This document shows positions 51,375 to 60,885 of a stretch of 64,000 nucleotides of DNA, in pieces. Location: positions 124,001 to 188,000 of the forward strand of contig NZ_JAMBPV010000002.1 in NCBI RefSeq assembly GCF_029531845.1, read 5' to 3'. Source of the stretch: Staphylococcus equorum (GTDB lineage Bacteria; Bacillota; Bacilli; Staphylococcales; Staphylococcaceae). A program made the position numbers and the translations under genes. Numbering within the stretch: position 1 is the first letter of the stretch; the number at the start of each line of letters is the position of its first letter. The notes below the pieces were generated by a model. That model had not been told where the DNA came from, did not search any database, and saw only the letters and a list, made by a program, of their open reading frames with translations.

Positions 51375-53264
51375 CTAAAAAGATTTTAATAAAAGTTTTT
51401 TTAATAATGGTGACAAATGACTCGGTAAATTTTCAACACCTTCTACGAAAATGGCATACTGACCATAAATATTGTGAATCGTTTGCTCGATGTCTTCTGT
51501 AATTGAATCTTGACTTAAAAACACGTTGAATACTTCAATTCCCATTTTTCTAGCAGTTTCGACAGCTTCATAAGTGTCTAAGATACCATCTTGACTATAA
51601 TTATATGCTGAAGGTTCGCCGTCTGAAAATACAATTAGAAAGCGCTGATTATGAGAACGACGCATTAATCGTTCACTTCCTATTCTAATTGCTACGCCAT
51701 CTCTATTATCATCTTGAGGTTCTAAGGCCATAATTCTTGGTCCATCTTTTTCTAAAATTGAGCGGTCGTATGGAATGATTTCGTCAATAATATTAGGTTG
51801 ATTTGCGTCATCAGCGTCGAACGCGTCTTCGTTAAATGCAAGTATCTCATGTTTAACATTTAATGATTTCAAAGTTTCATGGAATAGTACAACACCCTTG
51901 ATAGTCTCTTCCATCTTATCTTCCATACTTGCAGATGCATCCACTAACAATGTAAATGTAGCGTCAAAGGATTGACTTAAGTCTTGTTTCTTATAAAACA
52001 ACTTATATTGATCATCAATAAACCAATTAAGTAGATTCTTCTGTAGTCTTCCTTTAGTTAAATTACGACGTTCATCTTGATATTCCCTATCGATTGTTTT
52101 CTTTATAATTTGAATTAAATCTTTTGTTTCAAATTGTACTTCAGATTCAACATCATGGTAATCATTGATATATTGTGGTTCTATGTCTGGAACATTCCAT
52201 TTAATCTCCACATTTTGATTGATACCTTTGAGTGCAAACACTTGATTATGGCCGACAGAACCACCTTCATCATCTTCCACATTATCAGTAGACCCTTTAC
52301 CTTTTTTAGTTTGCATATCAGTCATGTCATCGCTCGCATCACCTTCGCGTGCAGTATCATTATCACCCATGACATCGCTATTCTCACCTTCATGCAATTC
52401 CATTTCTAAATAAGCGCCACCTTTTGACGCACTATCTTGGTTATTAGACTCCATATCTTCGCTTACAACTTCTTCATCATTTTGTTCTTCAGACTGTCCA
52501 TCTGAGTTACTTGCATCAGTTCTCGTTAAATCCTCAAAGTTAAGTTCTTGTATGGCTTCATAAACTTTTTTCGGTAAATGATAATATTCGTTCAACATAT
52601 CTTCTTTTAAAATATCATCAATTTGATACATGATACGTTCAGCTAAATACATGTTATCTTCAGACGTTTCATTATAGAAGAAATTAGGCAAATATTGATA
52701 CATGTGATTTAAAACATCATCAATTTGAGGGTGGATTTGTGGCACATCATAAAAATTTTCTGTTAAAAAAGATGCTTCTAAATATAAAAATAGTAAGTCT
52801 GTAAAAGTTGTTTTGGTTTTATAAACTTTGATTTGTGTCTGAGTATAATTCAATCTGATTTCATTACGTATTTGAATCGTAGGCTTTGTCGATGGACGTA
52901 ATTGTACTATGGTATTTAAGACACGTTTGTCCTCTAATAATTTGAAAAGTTGCTGGAAGAATTTAGGGTGTTGAAACTCACGATTATGAATGACTTCATT
53001 TACAATCTTCTCATCCATCATTTGATAACCATAAGTAGCAAGTAATACATCTGATTTTAATCCTGTGGATTCTATTTCTTTACTTCTGTGTGACCAAAAT
53101 GAACTTGTAATTAACGTATGATTGATTGGATCATAATATGGAAATTTTTGAATTTTAACATGTGCTTGTTCATTTTTCAGTAAAAGACGAGCTAAATCTT
53201 GTAGCATCATGACTTGCTTTGCATCAAGTTGTTCGTCATTAAATTTTATAAAACGATCACTCAT
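51375..53264 (-). CDS. VWA-domain protein, CobT/NorD-like
   Basis: 629 residues. The C-terminal third is a von Willebrand A domain with MIDAS motif DASASM (about residue 448) and the later SDGEPSAYN. The middle (about 255-345) is acidic and low-complexity, typical of CobT/NorD-like proteins. With the MoxR-type ATPase encoded 12 bases downstream in the same operon it probably forms a chaperone pair that remodels or metal-loads a client; the client is unknown. Confidence 0.85.
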   Translation of the reverse strand: MSDRFIKFNDEQLDAKQVMMLQDLARLLLKNEQAHVKIQKFPYYDPINHTLITSSFWSHRSKEIESTGLKSDVLLATYGYQMMDEKIVNEVIHNREFQHPKFFQQLFKLLEDKRVLNTIVQLRPSTKPTIQIRNEIRLNYTQTQIKVYKTKTTFTDLLFLYLEASFLTENFYDVPQIHPQIDDVLNHMYQYLPNFFYNETSEDNMYLAERIMYQIDDILKEDMLNEYYHLPKKVYEAIQELNFEDLTRTDASNSDGQSEEQNDEEVVSEDMESNNQDSASKGGAYLEMELHEGENSDVMGDNDTAREGDASDDMTDMQTKKGKGSTDNVEDDEGGSVGHNQVFALKGINQNVEIKWNVPDIEPQYINDYHDVESEVQFETKDLIQIIKKTIDREYQDERRNLTKGRLQKNLLNWFIDDQYKLFYKKQDLSQSFDATFTLLVDASASMEDKMEETIKGVVLFHETLKSLNVKHEILAFNEDAFDADDANQPNIIDEIIPYDRSILEKDGPRIMALEPQDDNRDGVAIRIGSERLMRRSHNQRFLIVFSDGEPSAYNYSQDGILDTYEAVETARKMGIEVFNVFLSQDSITEDIEQTIHNIYGQYAIFVEGVENLPSHLSPLLKKLLLKSF

Positions 53265-53276
53265 GATTATCCCTCA

Positions 53277-54068
53277 CTAAAAGTTTAATTCTACTGCGTT
53301 TTTAATTGCTTGTTGTTCACGTTCGTCTTCTAATTTATCTATAATCGTACGTTGTATCGCACGTTCTATTGGCATGATTGTTGCTAAATCACTCAAATCT
53401 ATAAGTGCTCGAATACTTGCTGCTTCTTCAGAAATTTGACCTTGTTTTGTCATTGTTCTCAAATCTTCATTGAATTTTATAATGTTCTGGATAACAGCAT
53501 CGTCTTTTAACTGGCTTTGGGTTTTAATAACATCACTTAAAATATCACCATCAATATAATCTACTTCAATAACAACGAAACGGTTTTTCAATGCTTCGTT
53601 CATTGGTAAGGTGCCAATGTATCCTACGTTTATAGCTGCAATCACATTAAAACCAGGTGCTGCACTTACAACTTCTCCGGTAAATGGATTTGTTAATTTT
53701 CTACGATAGTCTAATACACCATTCAGTATAGGAAGCGTTTCTGGTTTCGCCATGTTGATCTCATCGATATAAAGAATATTCCCTTCTTTCATAGCTTGTA
53801 TGACAGGTCCGTCTATAAAAACAATTTCTTGTGATCCATTGTCATTTGTTTGTATTGTTTTAAAACCTAATAAACTTTCTGCATCTAAATCGACTGAACA
53901 GTTAATTTGGTGCATCGGTCTATTTAAAGTTTCACTTAACGTTTCAGCGAGCTTTGTTTTACCAGAACCAGTTGGCCCTTTTAATAGTATATTTTTATTT
54001 AATTGCATTAATGATTTGGCATCATTAAAGACAGTTTCGTCTTTATTGAAATATTGTGCGTTTGTCAT
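53277..54068 (-). CDS. MoxR/NorQ-type AAA+ ATPase
   Basis: 263 residues. Walker [10 protein letters not shown] (about 35), Walker B ILYIDEIN (about 100), sensor and NRFVVIEV arginine region follow. MoxR ATPases work with VWA partners, here encoded next door. AGGAGAC ribosome site before the ATG at 54068. First gene of a two-gene operon. Confidence 0.9.
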   Translation of the reverse strand: MTNAQYFNKDETVFNDAKSLMQLNKNILLKGPTGSGKTKLAETLSETLNRPMHQINCSVDLDAESLLGFKTIQTNDNGSQEIVFIDGPVIQAMKEGNILYIDEINMAKPETLPILNGVLDYRRKLTNPFTGEVVSAAPGFNVIAAINVGYIGTLPMNEALKNRFVVIEVDYIDGDILSDVIKTQSQLKDDAVIQNIIKFNEDLRTMTKQGQISEEAASIRALIDLSDLATIMPIERAIQRTIIDKLEDEREQQAIKNAVELNF

Positions 54069-54130
54069 TTATTACGTCTCCTTTTGCATTTACATGTTTG
54101 TCTGATAATTATTAAAAATCATTAAAAATA

Positions 54131-54178
54131 GACTGGGGCAAGAATACGTTATCATATTTTGCCCTAGCCCTATTTTAA
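54131..54178 (-). terminator. Hairpin between the 67-residue gene and the MoxR gene
   Basis: GGGGCAA / TTGCCCT-type stem (about 54135-54165) in a staphylococcal G-rich intergenic hairpin; it separates the MoxR operon from upstream minus-strand genes. Confidence 0.45.
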
Positions 54179-54257
54179 TAAGTAAATTTATAAACTCACA
54201 ATAGATTGCGAGGAATTGTGCGTTGTTTTAATGGTTCAATACGATATAATTAAAAGG

Positions 54258-54461
54258 TTATACTTCTTTAAAATATTCTTTAAAATATCCGCCAACTAAA
54301 CCAGAGTTATCTACGATTTGATAATATTCTTCTGTTTCATTGATAACGTCATATTGTTTCCCTACTGTTAGCATATCAGATACTGTGAATTTTTTCGCTT
54401 CCGCATGTTCAACTTCGACTTTTTTTATAGGTGTATTTGTTTTCCAAGTTTCATGTAACAT
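54258..54461 (-). CDS. Conserved small protein (possibly DUF6501)
   Basis: 67 residues, mixed charged, starting MLHETWKTNTPIKKV and ending VGGYFKEYFKEV. The pattern resembles a small Firmicutes family of unknown function (DUF6501 is my best guess). AGAGAGG ribosome site. Lies 18 bases after the VOC gene in the same direction. Confidence 0.7.
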   Translation of the reverse strand: MLHETWKTNTPIKKVEVEHAEAKKFTVSDMLTVGKQYDVINETEEYYQIVDNSGLVGGYFKEYFKEV

Positions 54462-54479
54462 AATTGTAAAAACCTCTCT

Positions 54480-55292
54480 TTATTGTTTTGTTTCTAAAGT
54501 TAATATAAATGTGAAGCCGCTTTTTTCACTAATTCTTAAAGAACGTTCGCCATCTTGATCTAATGTTTGATAAGGAATCCCAATGACTTCAAGTTGTTGC
54601 AATGCATTTTGAAAATGTGCTTTTGTTTCAGTAGCAAATTCAATTTGTTCAACTATACCATGTTCAGGCACTTTCACTTCATCTTTTGCAGCATAGATAT
54701 GTAGTTCGCCACCTAGCCCGCCGTCACCTATACGAAAGACCTGCACTTTATAATCGGCATCATCTGTCGGTGCATATTCAGCAAAATGTATGAGACCAAA
54801 AACTTTTGTTAAAATAGATTGCGTTAATATGAGTTCATTAACTTTCAAGATGACAGGCCCTAATCCTTGGATTTGGTGTAATGGATTCACAGTACTTTCA
54901 AATGTAGGCATACCTAATGGTGCTCCAGTATTATGCTCATTGGAATAAATATTAAAAGTTTGATTATTTTGGTCTTTAAAATCAAAATATTTATGACCAT
55001 TTAAATCGGTTATGCCACCGTGGTTAATTTGATGATTGTCTAATACTGATTTATACTCATCCAGGCCTTCATCACTGGGTACACGCAAGCCAATATTTTC
55101 TATATGATTATTATTGTTAATATAGTTAGGTATTTCTACAAAATGTAAACGTGTTCCAGAATTAAGTTCAGCATCTCCAAAACGTAGCGCTTGCCCTTTG
55201 TTTACTACATTGAGTCCGAGTATACCATTAAATAAAGTTTTAGTTTTTTCTAAATCATTTGTCCCTGTAGTAACACTTCTAAGACCATTCAT
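54480..55292 (-). CDS. VOC/glyoxalase-fold protein with two repeats
   Basis: 270 residues with two vicinal-oxygen-chelate modules (about 1-120 and 140-270). Ring-cleaving dioxygenase-like proteins of this length are common in staphylococci, but the substrate is unknown and the full metal triad could not be confirmed. ATG at 55292 is chosen (AGAGGGG upstream) over 55313. Confidence 0.75.
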   Translation of the reverse strand: MNGLRSVTTGTNDLEKTKTLFNGILGLNVVNKGQALRFGDAELNSGTRLHFVEIPNYINNNNHIENIGLRVPSDEGLDEYKSVLDNHQINHGGITDLNGHKYFDFKDQNNQTFNIYSNEHNTGAPLGMPTFESTVNPLHQIQGLGPVILKVNELILTQSILTKVFGLIHFAEYAPTDDADYKVQVFRIGDGGLGGELHIYAAKDEVKVPEHGIVEQIEFATETKAHFQNALQQLEVIGIPYQTLDQDGERSLRISEKSGFTFILTLETKQ

Positions 55293-55498
55293 TATATTAA
55301 CCCCTCTATTCATATCTTTTCAACTAATTATAACTTACTTTAAGTATTATTTGTATGATGAATAATGGTTTTACAAAATTATAACGATTATACATTGGAC
55401 GAATAAGGAAAATGTATTAAAATGTATATATATCGTGATTTATTATTTTTCATGACAAATTAGAAAATAGATTTATTGAATTAGAAGGAGGTTTTAAA

Positions 55499-55699
55499 AT
55501 GTTAACTGTATGGGTAGTATTTGGTATCACTGTACTTATAGCAGTGTATTCTGGAATTACTTTCTTTTCGAATATAAATAATAAAGCAAAGCAAAAAAAT
55601 GCTGATGCTAAAAGTGTTAAGAAAAATAATATCTATGGCGTAGTTTTCTTAGTATTTTTAATTATCGCTATTATCGAGCTTTTCGTGTATATAGCTTAA
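55499..55699 (+). CDS. Small two-helix membrane protein
   Basis: 66 residues with hydrophobic helices at about 2-24 and 45-65 and a basic loop (KQKNADAKSVKKNN) between. An excellent ribosome site (AGAAGGAGGT) precedes the ATG, so it is surely translated. No function recognised. Ends at a terminator. Confidence 0.75.
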   Translation: MLTVWVVFGITVLIAVYSGITFFSNINNKAKQKNADAKSVKKNNIYGVVFLVFLIIAIIELFVYIA

Positions 55700-55781
55700 A
55701 GAATTGATAATTAAATACAAAATATCGGATAGTTTATTAATACTGTATAAGTAAACTTCTTTATATTAGAACATGCTTATT

Positions 55782-55824
55782 AAAACAAGGGATACTCCAA
55801 TGTATTGGGATATCCCTTGTTTTG
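55782..55824. terminator. Bidirectional terminator
   Basis: AAAACAAGGGATA (55782-55794) pairs with TATCCCTTGTTTT (55811-55823), between the small membrane protein and the convergent RibD-like gene. Confidence 0.85.
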
Positions 55825-55852
55825 TAGCTAAATCAATTTTTTAATTAGTTCA

Positions 55853-56431
55853 TTAGTTAACTTTGCCATAAATGAGCTGTACGACCCCACTTTGAAAAGT
55901 ATTCGTTTTTAACAATGACAAGTTCAATCTCTGATTAATATTTTCAAATAATGGTTTTCCAGCACCTAACACTACAGGATGAATAGATAAACGATACTCA
56001 TCAATTAGATTATTTTCTATAAATGAGGTGATAATACTAGATCCACCATATAACCAAATGTCATTCGTATGAGCTAATTTGATTTGTTCTACTGCTCTGG
56101 TCATGTCAGTATTATTAATAAATTCAGTAGTAGTTTGATTTGGAATATGCTGATGTGTAAATACATATTTACTTTTGCGATGAATACTTTCCCACATGAA
56201 CTGCTCTTCACTGTTATTGTCAGCTGATTGAGGTTGAAACCTTCCCCATAAATCATAGCTTTTTCTTCCATAAATAATAGCATCGATTTGATTTAAAAAT
56301 GTATTGAAATTCATTTCTGGATCCATAATACACCAATCAATTTCACCATTCGGTCCTTCTATAAACCCATCTAAAGTTACAGCTAAATCTAATAATATTT
56401 TGCTATTATTGTTGATAAAATGCACCTTCAT
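55853..56431 (-). CDS. Dihydrofolate reductase/RibD C-terminal family protein
   Basis: 192 residues with LDLAVTLDGFIEGPNGEIDW at the start, IIYGRKSYDLWG and the nucleotide motif LYGGSSIITSFIENNLIDEYR near the C-terminus, typical of the RibD_C oxidoreductase family (YwjB/YyaP type). NADPH use is inferred. The start is uncertain: no good ribosome site is seen before 56431. Confidence 0.8.
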   Translation of the reverse strand: MKVHFINNNSKILLDLAVTLDGFIEGPNGEIDWCIMDPEMNFNTFLNQIDAIIYGRKSYDLWGRFQPQSADNNSEEQFMWESIHRKSKYVFTHQHIPNQTTTEFINNTDMTRAVEQIKLAHTNDIWLYGGSSIITSFIENNLIDEYRLSIHPVVLGAGKPLFENINQRLNLSLLKTNTFQSGVVQLIYGKVN

Positions 56432-56532
56432 TCATTAGGATATATACTGATTGTAGTGAAACGTAATTAAAAAAACAATTAATATGTGTAATGATAAATT
56501 AGATTTTTTCGAAATATTGTACGTCAAAAAGA

Positions 56533-56571
56533 AGTGGAAAGACGAAATTAAATTTGATTCCGTCTTTCCAC
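56533..56571. terminator. Terminator 3' of the Gfo/Idh operon
   Basis: GTGGAAAGACG pairs with CGTCTTTCCAC around a ~16-base loop, 130 bases beyond the last gene of the minus-strand operon. Confidence 0.6.
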
Positions 56572-56698
56572 TCCCAAGTATGACTAGATATCAGACAGCT
56601 AGCGTGTAATATCTAATTCATATTTACTAAATAACATGTTGTATTTATGTCTCTTGCTCTTAATATATTATCCACTTCATCTTTATGAAAGTGAAAGT

Positions 56699-57706
56699 TT
56701 AATCACTTGTAAATTGTACGGTATGATTTGATTCAGAAGACATTTGAATTGCATCTATCATAGCAATTGATGCAAGAGCATCTTCAGCATGTACATAATT
56801 GTGTGTATCGTAGTGTATGCAGTCATAAAATTGATTGATCAGCTTACCATGACTTGGCCCATAATATGATTTTGTTTTAGGTGCTTTAGAATCTTCTATA
56901 ACTTGTATTTTATAACCATCTTCATTCACACGTGTCAGAATATTATCTTTAATTGTGAATTTTTCTTTTTCGAAGATGACTTGAAGCTCAACACTAGAAT
57001 TTCCAATGCTGGCATTTGTAGCGAAAAACATACCATTCGCTTTATTTTCAAACTCCATATGGGCGGCTGCGGTATCCTCTACTTCAATATCGTAATCTAA
57101 TAGTTGCGAGACATTGCCTTTAATAGAAGAGATTTTGCCACAAAGTAATTGCATTAAATCTAGTGTATGGATGGCCTGATTGATTAACACGCCACCACCA
57201 GCAGTATCCATCTTACCGCGCCAAGGTTTCTCTGTATAATAAGATTCGGGTCTAAACCAAGTTACTAGTCCTTTTACGCCAATGACTTTGCCATATTTAC
57301 CACTTTCGACGATTTGTTGTAGTGTTTGAAAGGTATCATTATAACGATTTTGAAAGCAAATGCCAATTTTTATTTCTGGGTACCTGCGTTCTAATTTCAC
57401 TAATTCAAGACCTTCTTTGGCATTAATTGCAAGTGGTTTCTCTTGAAGCACATGAACGCCTTTTTCGACACAAGTCGTTGTTGCTGATAGATGTAAATAG
57501 TGTGGTAAACAAATATGAACACAATCTAATGTTTCTGAATCTAACATTTCGTTTAAATCTTTATAAAAATGAATATGAGGTACTTTATCTTTAAATAATT
57601 CATTTTCATCACAAATTGCTACTAATTGAGCATCTGGATTATCTTTAATCGCTTGAATATGTACTTGAGCGATATCACCTAGTCCAATAATTCCAATTTT
57701 AAGCAC
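56699..57706 (-). CDS. Gfo/Idh/MocA family oxidoreductase
   Basis: 335-residue NAD(P)-dependent sugar or polyol dehydrogenase. Rossmann start IGIIGLGDIAQVH, the family EKPLAIN motif (catalytic Lys) about residue 92, and GGGVLINQAIHTLDLM with the catalytic Asp/His pair about 168-180. Last gene of the four-gene operon. Substrate unknown. Confidence 0.88.
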   Translation of the reverse strand: MLKIGIIGLGDIAQVHIQAIKDNPDAQLVAICDENELFKDKVPHIHFYKDLNEMLDSETLDCVHICLPHYLHLSATTTCVEKGVHVLQEKPLAINAKEGLELVKLERRYPEIKIGICFQNRYNDTFQTLQQIVESGKYGKVIGVKGLVTWFRPESYYTEKPWRGKMDTAGGGVLINQAIHTLDLMQLLCGKISSIKGNVSQLLDYDIEVEDTAAAHMEFENKANGMFFATNASIGNSSVELQVIFEKEKFTIKDNILTRVNEDGYKIQVIEDSKAPKTKSYYGPSHGKLINQFYDCIHYDTHNYVHAEDALASIAMIDAIQMSSESNHTVQFTSD

Positions 57707-57744
57707 ATGACCATCTCCGTTTATTTCTGCATTTATGAGTTAAT

Positions 57745-58887
57745 TTATTTTTCAGATTGAATTTTTTCTTGTAATGCATTTTCAAATTCTGCTGGATCTA
57801 CTGGAAGCGCTACCTCTTTACCTAACCAACTTGAAAGATAAATAGCATTCACAAAGTTAACTCCGTTAATGCCGTCACTGCCTGGAGCAATTAATGGTGT
57901 GTCATCAATTATATTAGCGGCAAAGTTTTCTAATACGCTAATGTGTTGTTGACCCCAAACGCTTTCAAATTCAAACGTTTCTTGATCATAGATATCGTCA
58001 AAACCATTACCTGTGAAAATTTTGGCAGCATCTTCCCAAGACATATTACGGTTCATATCGGTTTCTGATTCTTTTAAGCGAGTCAGTGTAATTTTTTTAC
58101 TATCTTCTACTAATATTTTTCCTTTGTCTCCGGTGATTTCTAAGCGATCTGTTCCGATAATGTCATGTGTACATGTAATAAATACACCCGTTGCGCCGTT
58201 GCCATAATCTAATATAGTTGTTACATCGTCATCGACATTTAAATCTCTTTGATAACCATATTTAACATTTGAAAATACTTTTTCAGGTAATCCACATAAC
58301 CATTGGAGTAAATCAATTTGGTGTGGCGCTTGATTTACTAAAACACCGCCGCCTTCTCCATCCCAAGTTGCCTTCCAAGAACTTTGATCATAATATGCTT
58401 GTGGACGCCACCAAGTAGTAATAATCCAATTTGTACGACGAATATTACCAATTTCACCATCATCAATTAATGCTTTAACTTTTTGGTATAAAGGATTGGT
58501 TCTTTGATTAAAGAAAATACCAAACGTTAATTGCGGTTTAGAGGCTGCTAAATCACTGATTTCTTTAACTTTTTCAGCATAGATATCTGCAGGCTTTTCT
58601 AAAAGTGCATGAATATCTCTAGATAATGCTTCTTTTCCTATTTCTGTATGTAGGTAATGCGGCACTGTTGTTACGACAGCATCTACATCGCCACTTTCTA
58701 ACATATCAATATAGTTCTCATAAAATGTCACATTTGGATATTTTTCAGCACTTAACGCCTTTTTCTCAGGATCAATGTCACAAATTGCGCCAATTTCTAT
58801 TTTGTCTACTTTTCCACTATTAATAAAACCTGCATAAGTGCCTCCTTGTGCACCTAAACCAATTATTCCCAAGCGAACTTTTTCCAT
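57745..58887 (-). CDS. Gfo/Idh/MocA family oxidoreductase
   Basis: 380 residues, paralogous to the next gene. Rossmann start LGIIGLGAQGGTYAG, EKPADIY motif about residue 95, GGGVLVNQAPHQIDLLQWL about 180. The C-terminus is longer than that of its neighbour. It overlaps the upstream isomerase gene by one base. Likely acts on the same or a successive sugar/inositol-type compound. Confidence 0.88.
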   Translation of the reverse strand: MEKVRLGIIGLGAQGGTYAGFINSGKVDKIEIGAICDIDPEKKALSAEKYPNVTFYENYIDMLESGDVDAVVTTVPHYLHTEIGKEALSRDIHALLEKPADIYAEKVKEISDLAASKPQLTFGIFFNQRTNPLYQKVKALIDDGEIGNIRRTNWIITTWWRPQAYYDQSSWKATWDGEGGGVLVNQAPHQIDLLQWLCGLPEKVFSNVKYGYQRDLNVDDDVTTILDYGNGATGVFITCTHDIIGTDRLEITGDKGKILVEDSKKITLTRLKESETDMNRNMSWEDAAKIFTGNGFDDIYDQETFEFESVWGQQHISVLENFAANIIDDTPLIAPGSDGINGVNFVNAIYLSSWLGKEVALPVDPAEFENALQEKIQSEK

Positions 58888-59774
58888 TATACATTCTCCT
58901 CTTGTTCAATATTAGACAGTATTTCTAGTAATGCTTCATATTGCATTTTGTATCCTTCAGCGCCGTCTTTAGCTACTGTATTTTGGATTGTTTCTGTTGA
59001 ATGCTCAAGCTCTAAATCTTTAAGTGAGTCAAATACAACGAGATGAGGTTCTAGTGTTAAAAATCCTTCGTAGCCACTGTTGATTGCTTGTTTAAGTATC
59101 GATTCAATTTGACCATCGCCTGTGCCACACAATACATTGATACTATCTTCATATATAGCATCCTTAATGTGAATATATTCAATATGTGGGGTCAATAATT
59201 CATAACATGCTTGTGGATCCTCGTCACACTGAACAAAATTTGCAAAATCAAAGATTGCTTTAAAATGTTCTGAACCCACTTCATTTAAAATGACATTACA
59301 ACGTCGAGCAATATCTCCAAAGATATCTTTTTCATTTTCATGAAGTAAAATTACGTTATGTTGTTCAGCAATTTCAGCAAATTGCTTTAACTTAGCAATG
59401 ACTTCTTTTTCATAAGCATCAAAATCATCTTCTTTTGGTATATAAAAACTAAATATTCTAATGTATTTACAATCTAAAGTGTTTGATATTTCACATAATG
59501 TCTTTAATGTTTTTAATTGTGCTTCAAAAGCATCATCATCATTAATATAAATTTTACCTATTGGCGAGCCAATAGATGATATACTAATGTTCCATTTTTT
59601 CAACCTTGGTAACACATCTTTTTGTATGCTTTCCACAGAGTATTTGCTAATGTTTTCACCATCAACGCCTCGGAGTGAGATGTAGCGCATGCCTAATTCA
59701 CTGACAGTTTTTAACTGGGTTTCTAATTCTGATGATATTTCATCAGCAAACCCTGATATTGCGATGTTTTTCAT
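58887..59774 (-). CDS. Sugar phosphate isomerase/epimerase family protein
   Basis: 295-residue xylose-isomerase-like TIM barrel. Likely metal ligands: Glu in LLHENEKDI, Asp in IFDFANF, His in IHIKDAI and Glu in TLEPHL. Members include inosose dehydratase and tagatose epimerases. GGAGGTAT ribosome site. A cre-like site lies 58 bases upstream. Confidence 0.85.
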   Translation of the reverse strand: MKNIAISGFADEISSELETQLKTVSELGMRYISLRGVDGENISKYSVESIQKDVLPRLKKWNISISSIGSPIGKIYINDDDAFEAQLKTLKTLCEISNTLDCKYIRIFSFYIPKEDDFDAYEKEVIAKLKQFAEIAEQHNVILLHENEKDIFGDIARRCNVILNEVGSEHFKAIFDFANFVQCDEDPQACYELLTPHIEYIHIKDAIYEDSINVLCGTGDGQIESILKQAINSGYEGFLTLEPHLVVFDSLKDLELEHSTETIQNTVAKDGAEGYKMQYEALLEILSNIEQEENV

Positions 59775-59831
59775 TATAAAAATACCTCCATTTTTAATAA
59801 ATATAATTTTAGTTTTATAAAATTAATGAAT

Positions 59832-59845
59832 TGCAATCGCTTTCA
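59832..59845 (-). promoter_or_regulatory. cre site (CcpA binding)
   Basis: On the minus strand TGAAAGCGATTGCA fits the consensus TGWAANCGNTNWCA at every fixed position but one (G for W). It lies between the two isomerase genes, so CcpA would repress at least the last three genes when glucose is present. Confidence 0.65.
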
Positions 59846-59855
59846 TTTATCTTCT

Positions 59856-59878
59856 TTAAAAAGCACCTATCGAGGTGT
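59856..59878 (-). terminator. Short hairpin between the isomerase genes
   Basis: CACCT-cgat-AGGTG followed by CTTTTT on the minus strand, just after the first isomerase gene; a weak terminator. Confidence 0.5.
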
Positions 59879-59898
59879 AAATAGACTAATAATTTAAA

Positions 59899-60765
59899 TT
59901 AAAACCATGTTTTATAACCTAAATCAAATAAGTGGTCACGACTTGTGATTAAACAATCATATGGATCGGCACCGTATAATTCGTCTTGTTCAACAAAGAA
60001 GTATTCACTGCCACTTTCAAGACCAGATTCTATAATCTCTCTTAAAGGTAAAGTTCCTTCACCAAGCTCAGCGAATTGTGTAATCATATGCAACATATAA
60101 TATACCTTCTCAACACCTTCTCCAGGATATTGGTTCCAGTCAATTTCTCCAATGCGATAATCTTTTAAGTGAATGGCACGAATTCGGTTTGCATATGTTG
60201 GTATAAATTTAGCTGGATCTATACCAGCGCGCCAAATCCAATGTATATCTAATTCAAACCCTAAATGTTCAGTATTATCACGCATTAAATCTAACATGAG
60301 TTCTCCATTATAACGAACAAATTCTACGTTATGTGCATGATAGTAAAGATCAATGCCATGTTCCTTCAAGCGTTTAGCATAGTCTTCACATATTTCAGCA
60401 AATTTAAGGGTACTTTCTTTAGAACCCATATAATTTATTGGAAGCATACCAATACGTAGAATTGTACAATCTACTGCTTTACAATCTGCTACAATTTTAT
60501 CGAAATCATTTTGCAATGTATCACCTGGATATTTTTGTTCTGCAGAAATATCTTCAACACCACAAGACATTGCAGCGATATTCATACCAAAATCCTTAAT
60601 CGCACGTTGCATTTCAGTAATATTATGTGCTGTCATTTCTATTTGAGATACTTCAACAGCATGATATCCAAGTTCATTTACTTTATTTAAAACGTTGTAT
60701 ATCCCTTCTTCAGCTACCTTATCTTTAAGCATCATCATTTGAACTCCAATTTGTGGTTCAGTCAT
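59899..60765 (-). CDS. Sugar phosphate isomerase/epimerase family protein
   Basis: 288-residue TIM barrel of the same family as its neighbour but clearly divergent. Candidate ligands lie in LYYHAHNVEF, FELDIHWIW, IHLKDYRI and FVEQDEL. ATG at 60765 follows AAAGGATG; the ORF could start three codons earlier without a ribosome site. First gene of the minus-strand catabolic set and divergent from the AraC regulator. Confidence 0.85.
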   Translation of the reverse strand: MTEPQIGVQMMMLKDKVAEEGIYNVLNKVNELGYHAVEVSQIEMTAHNITEMQRAIKDFGMNIAAMSCGVEDISAEQKYPGDTLQNDFDKIVADCKAVDCTILRIGMLPINYMGSKESTLKFAEICEDYAKRLKEHGIDLYYHAHNVEFVRYNGELMLDLMRDNTEHLGFELDIHWIWRAGIDPAKFIPTYANRIRAIHLKDYRIGEIDWNQYPGEGVEKVYYMLHMITQFAELGEGTLPLREIIESGLESGSEYFFVEQDELYGADPYDCLITSRDHLFDLGYKTWF

Positions 60766-60885
60766 ATAAATCATCCTTTCAATTTAATATTACTTTAGTG
60801 TTATAATTTAATTATATAATGAGTGGAAATTAACAACATTGTAAATAAAGGGAAAAAGATTGTTTTTTGAGTGGGAGGTATTTAA

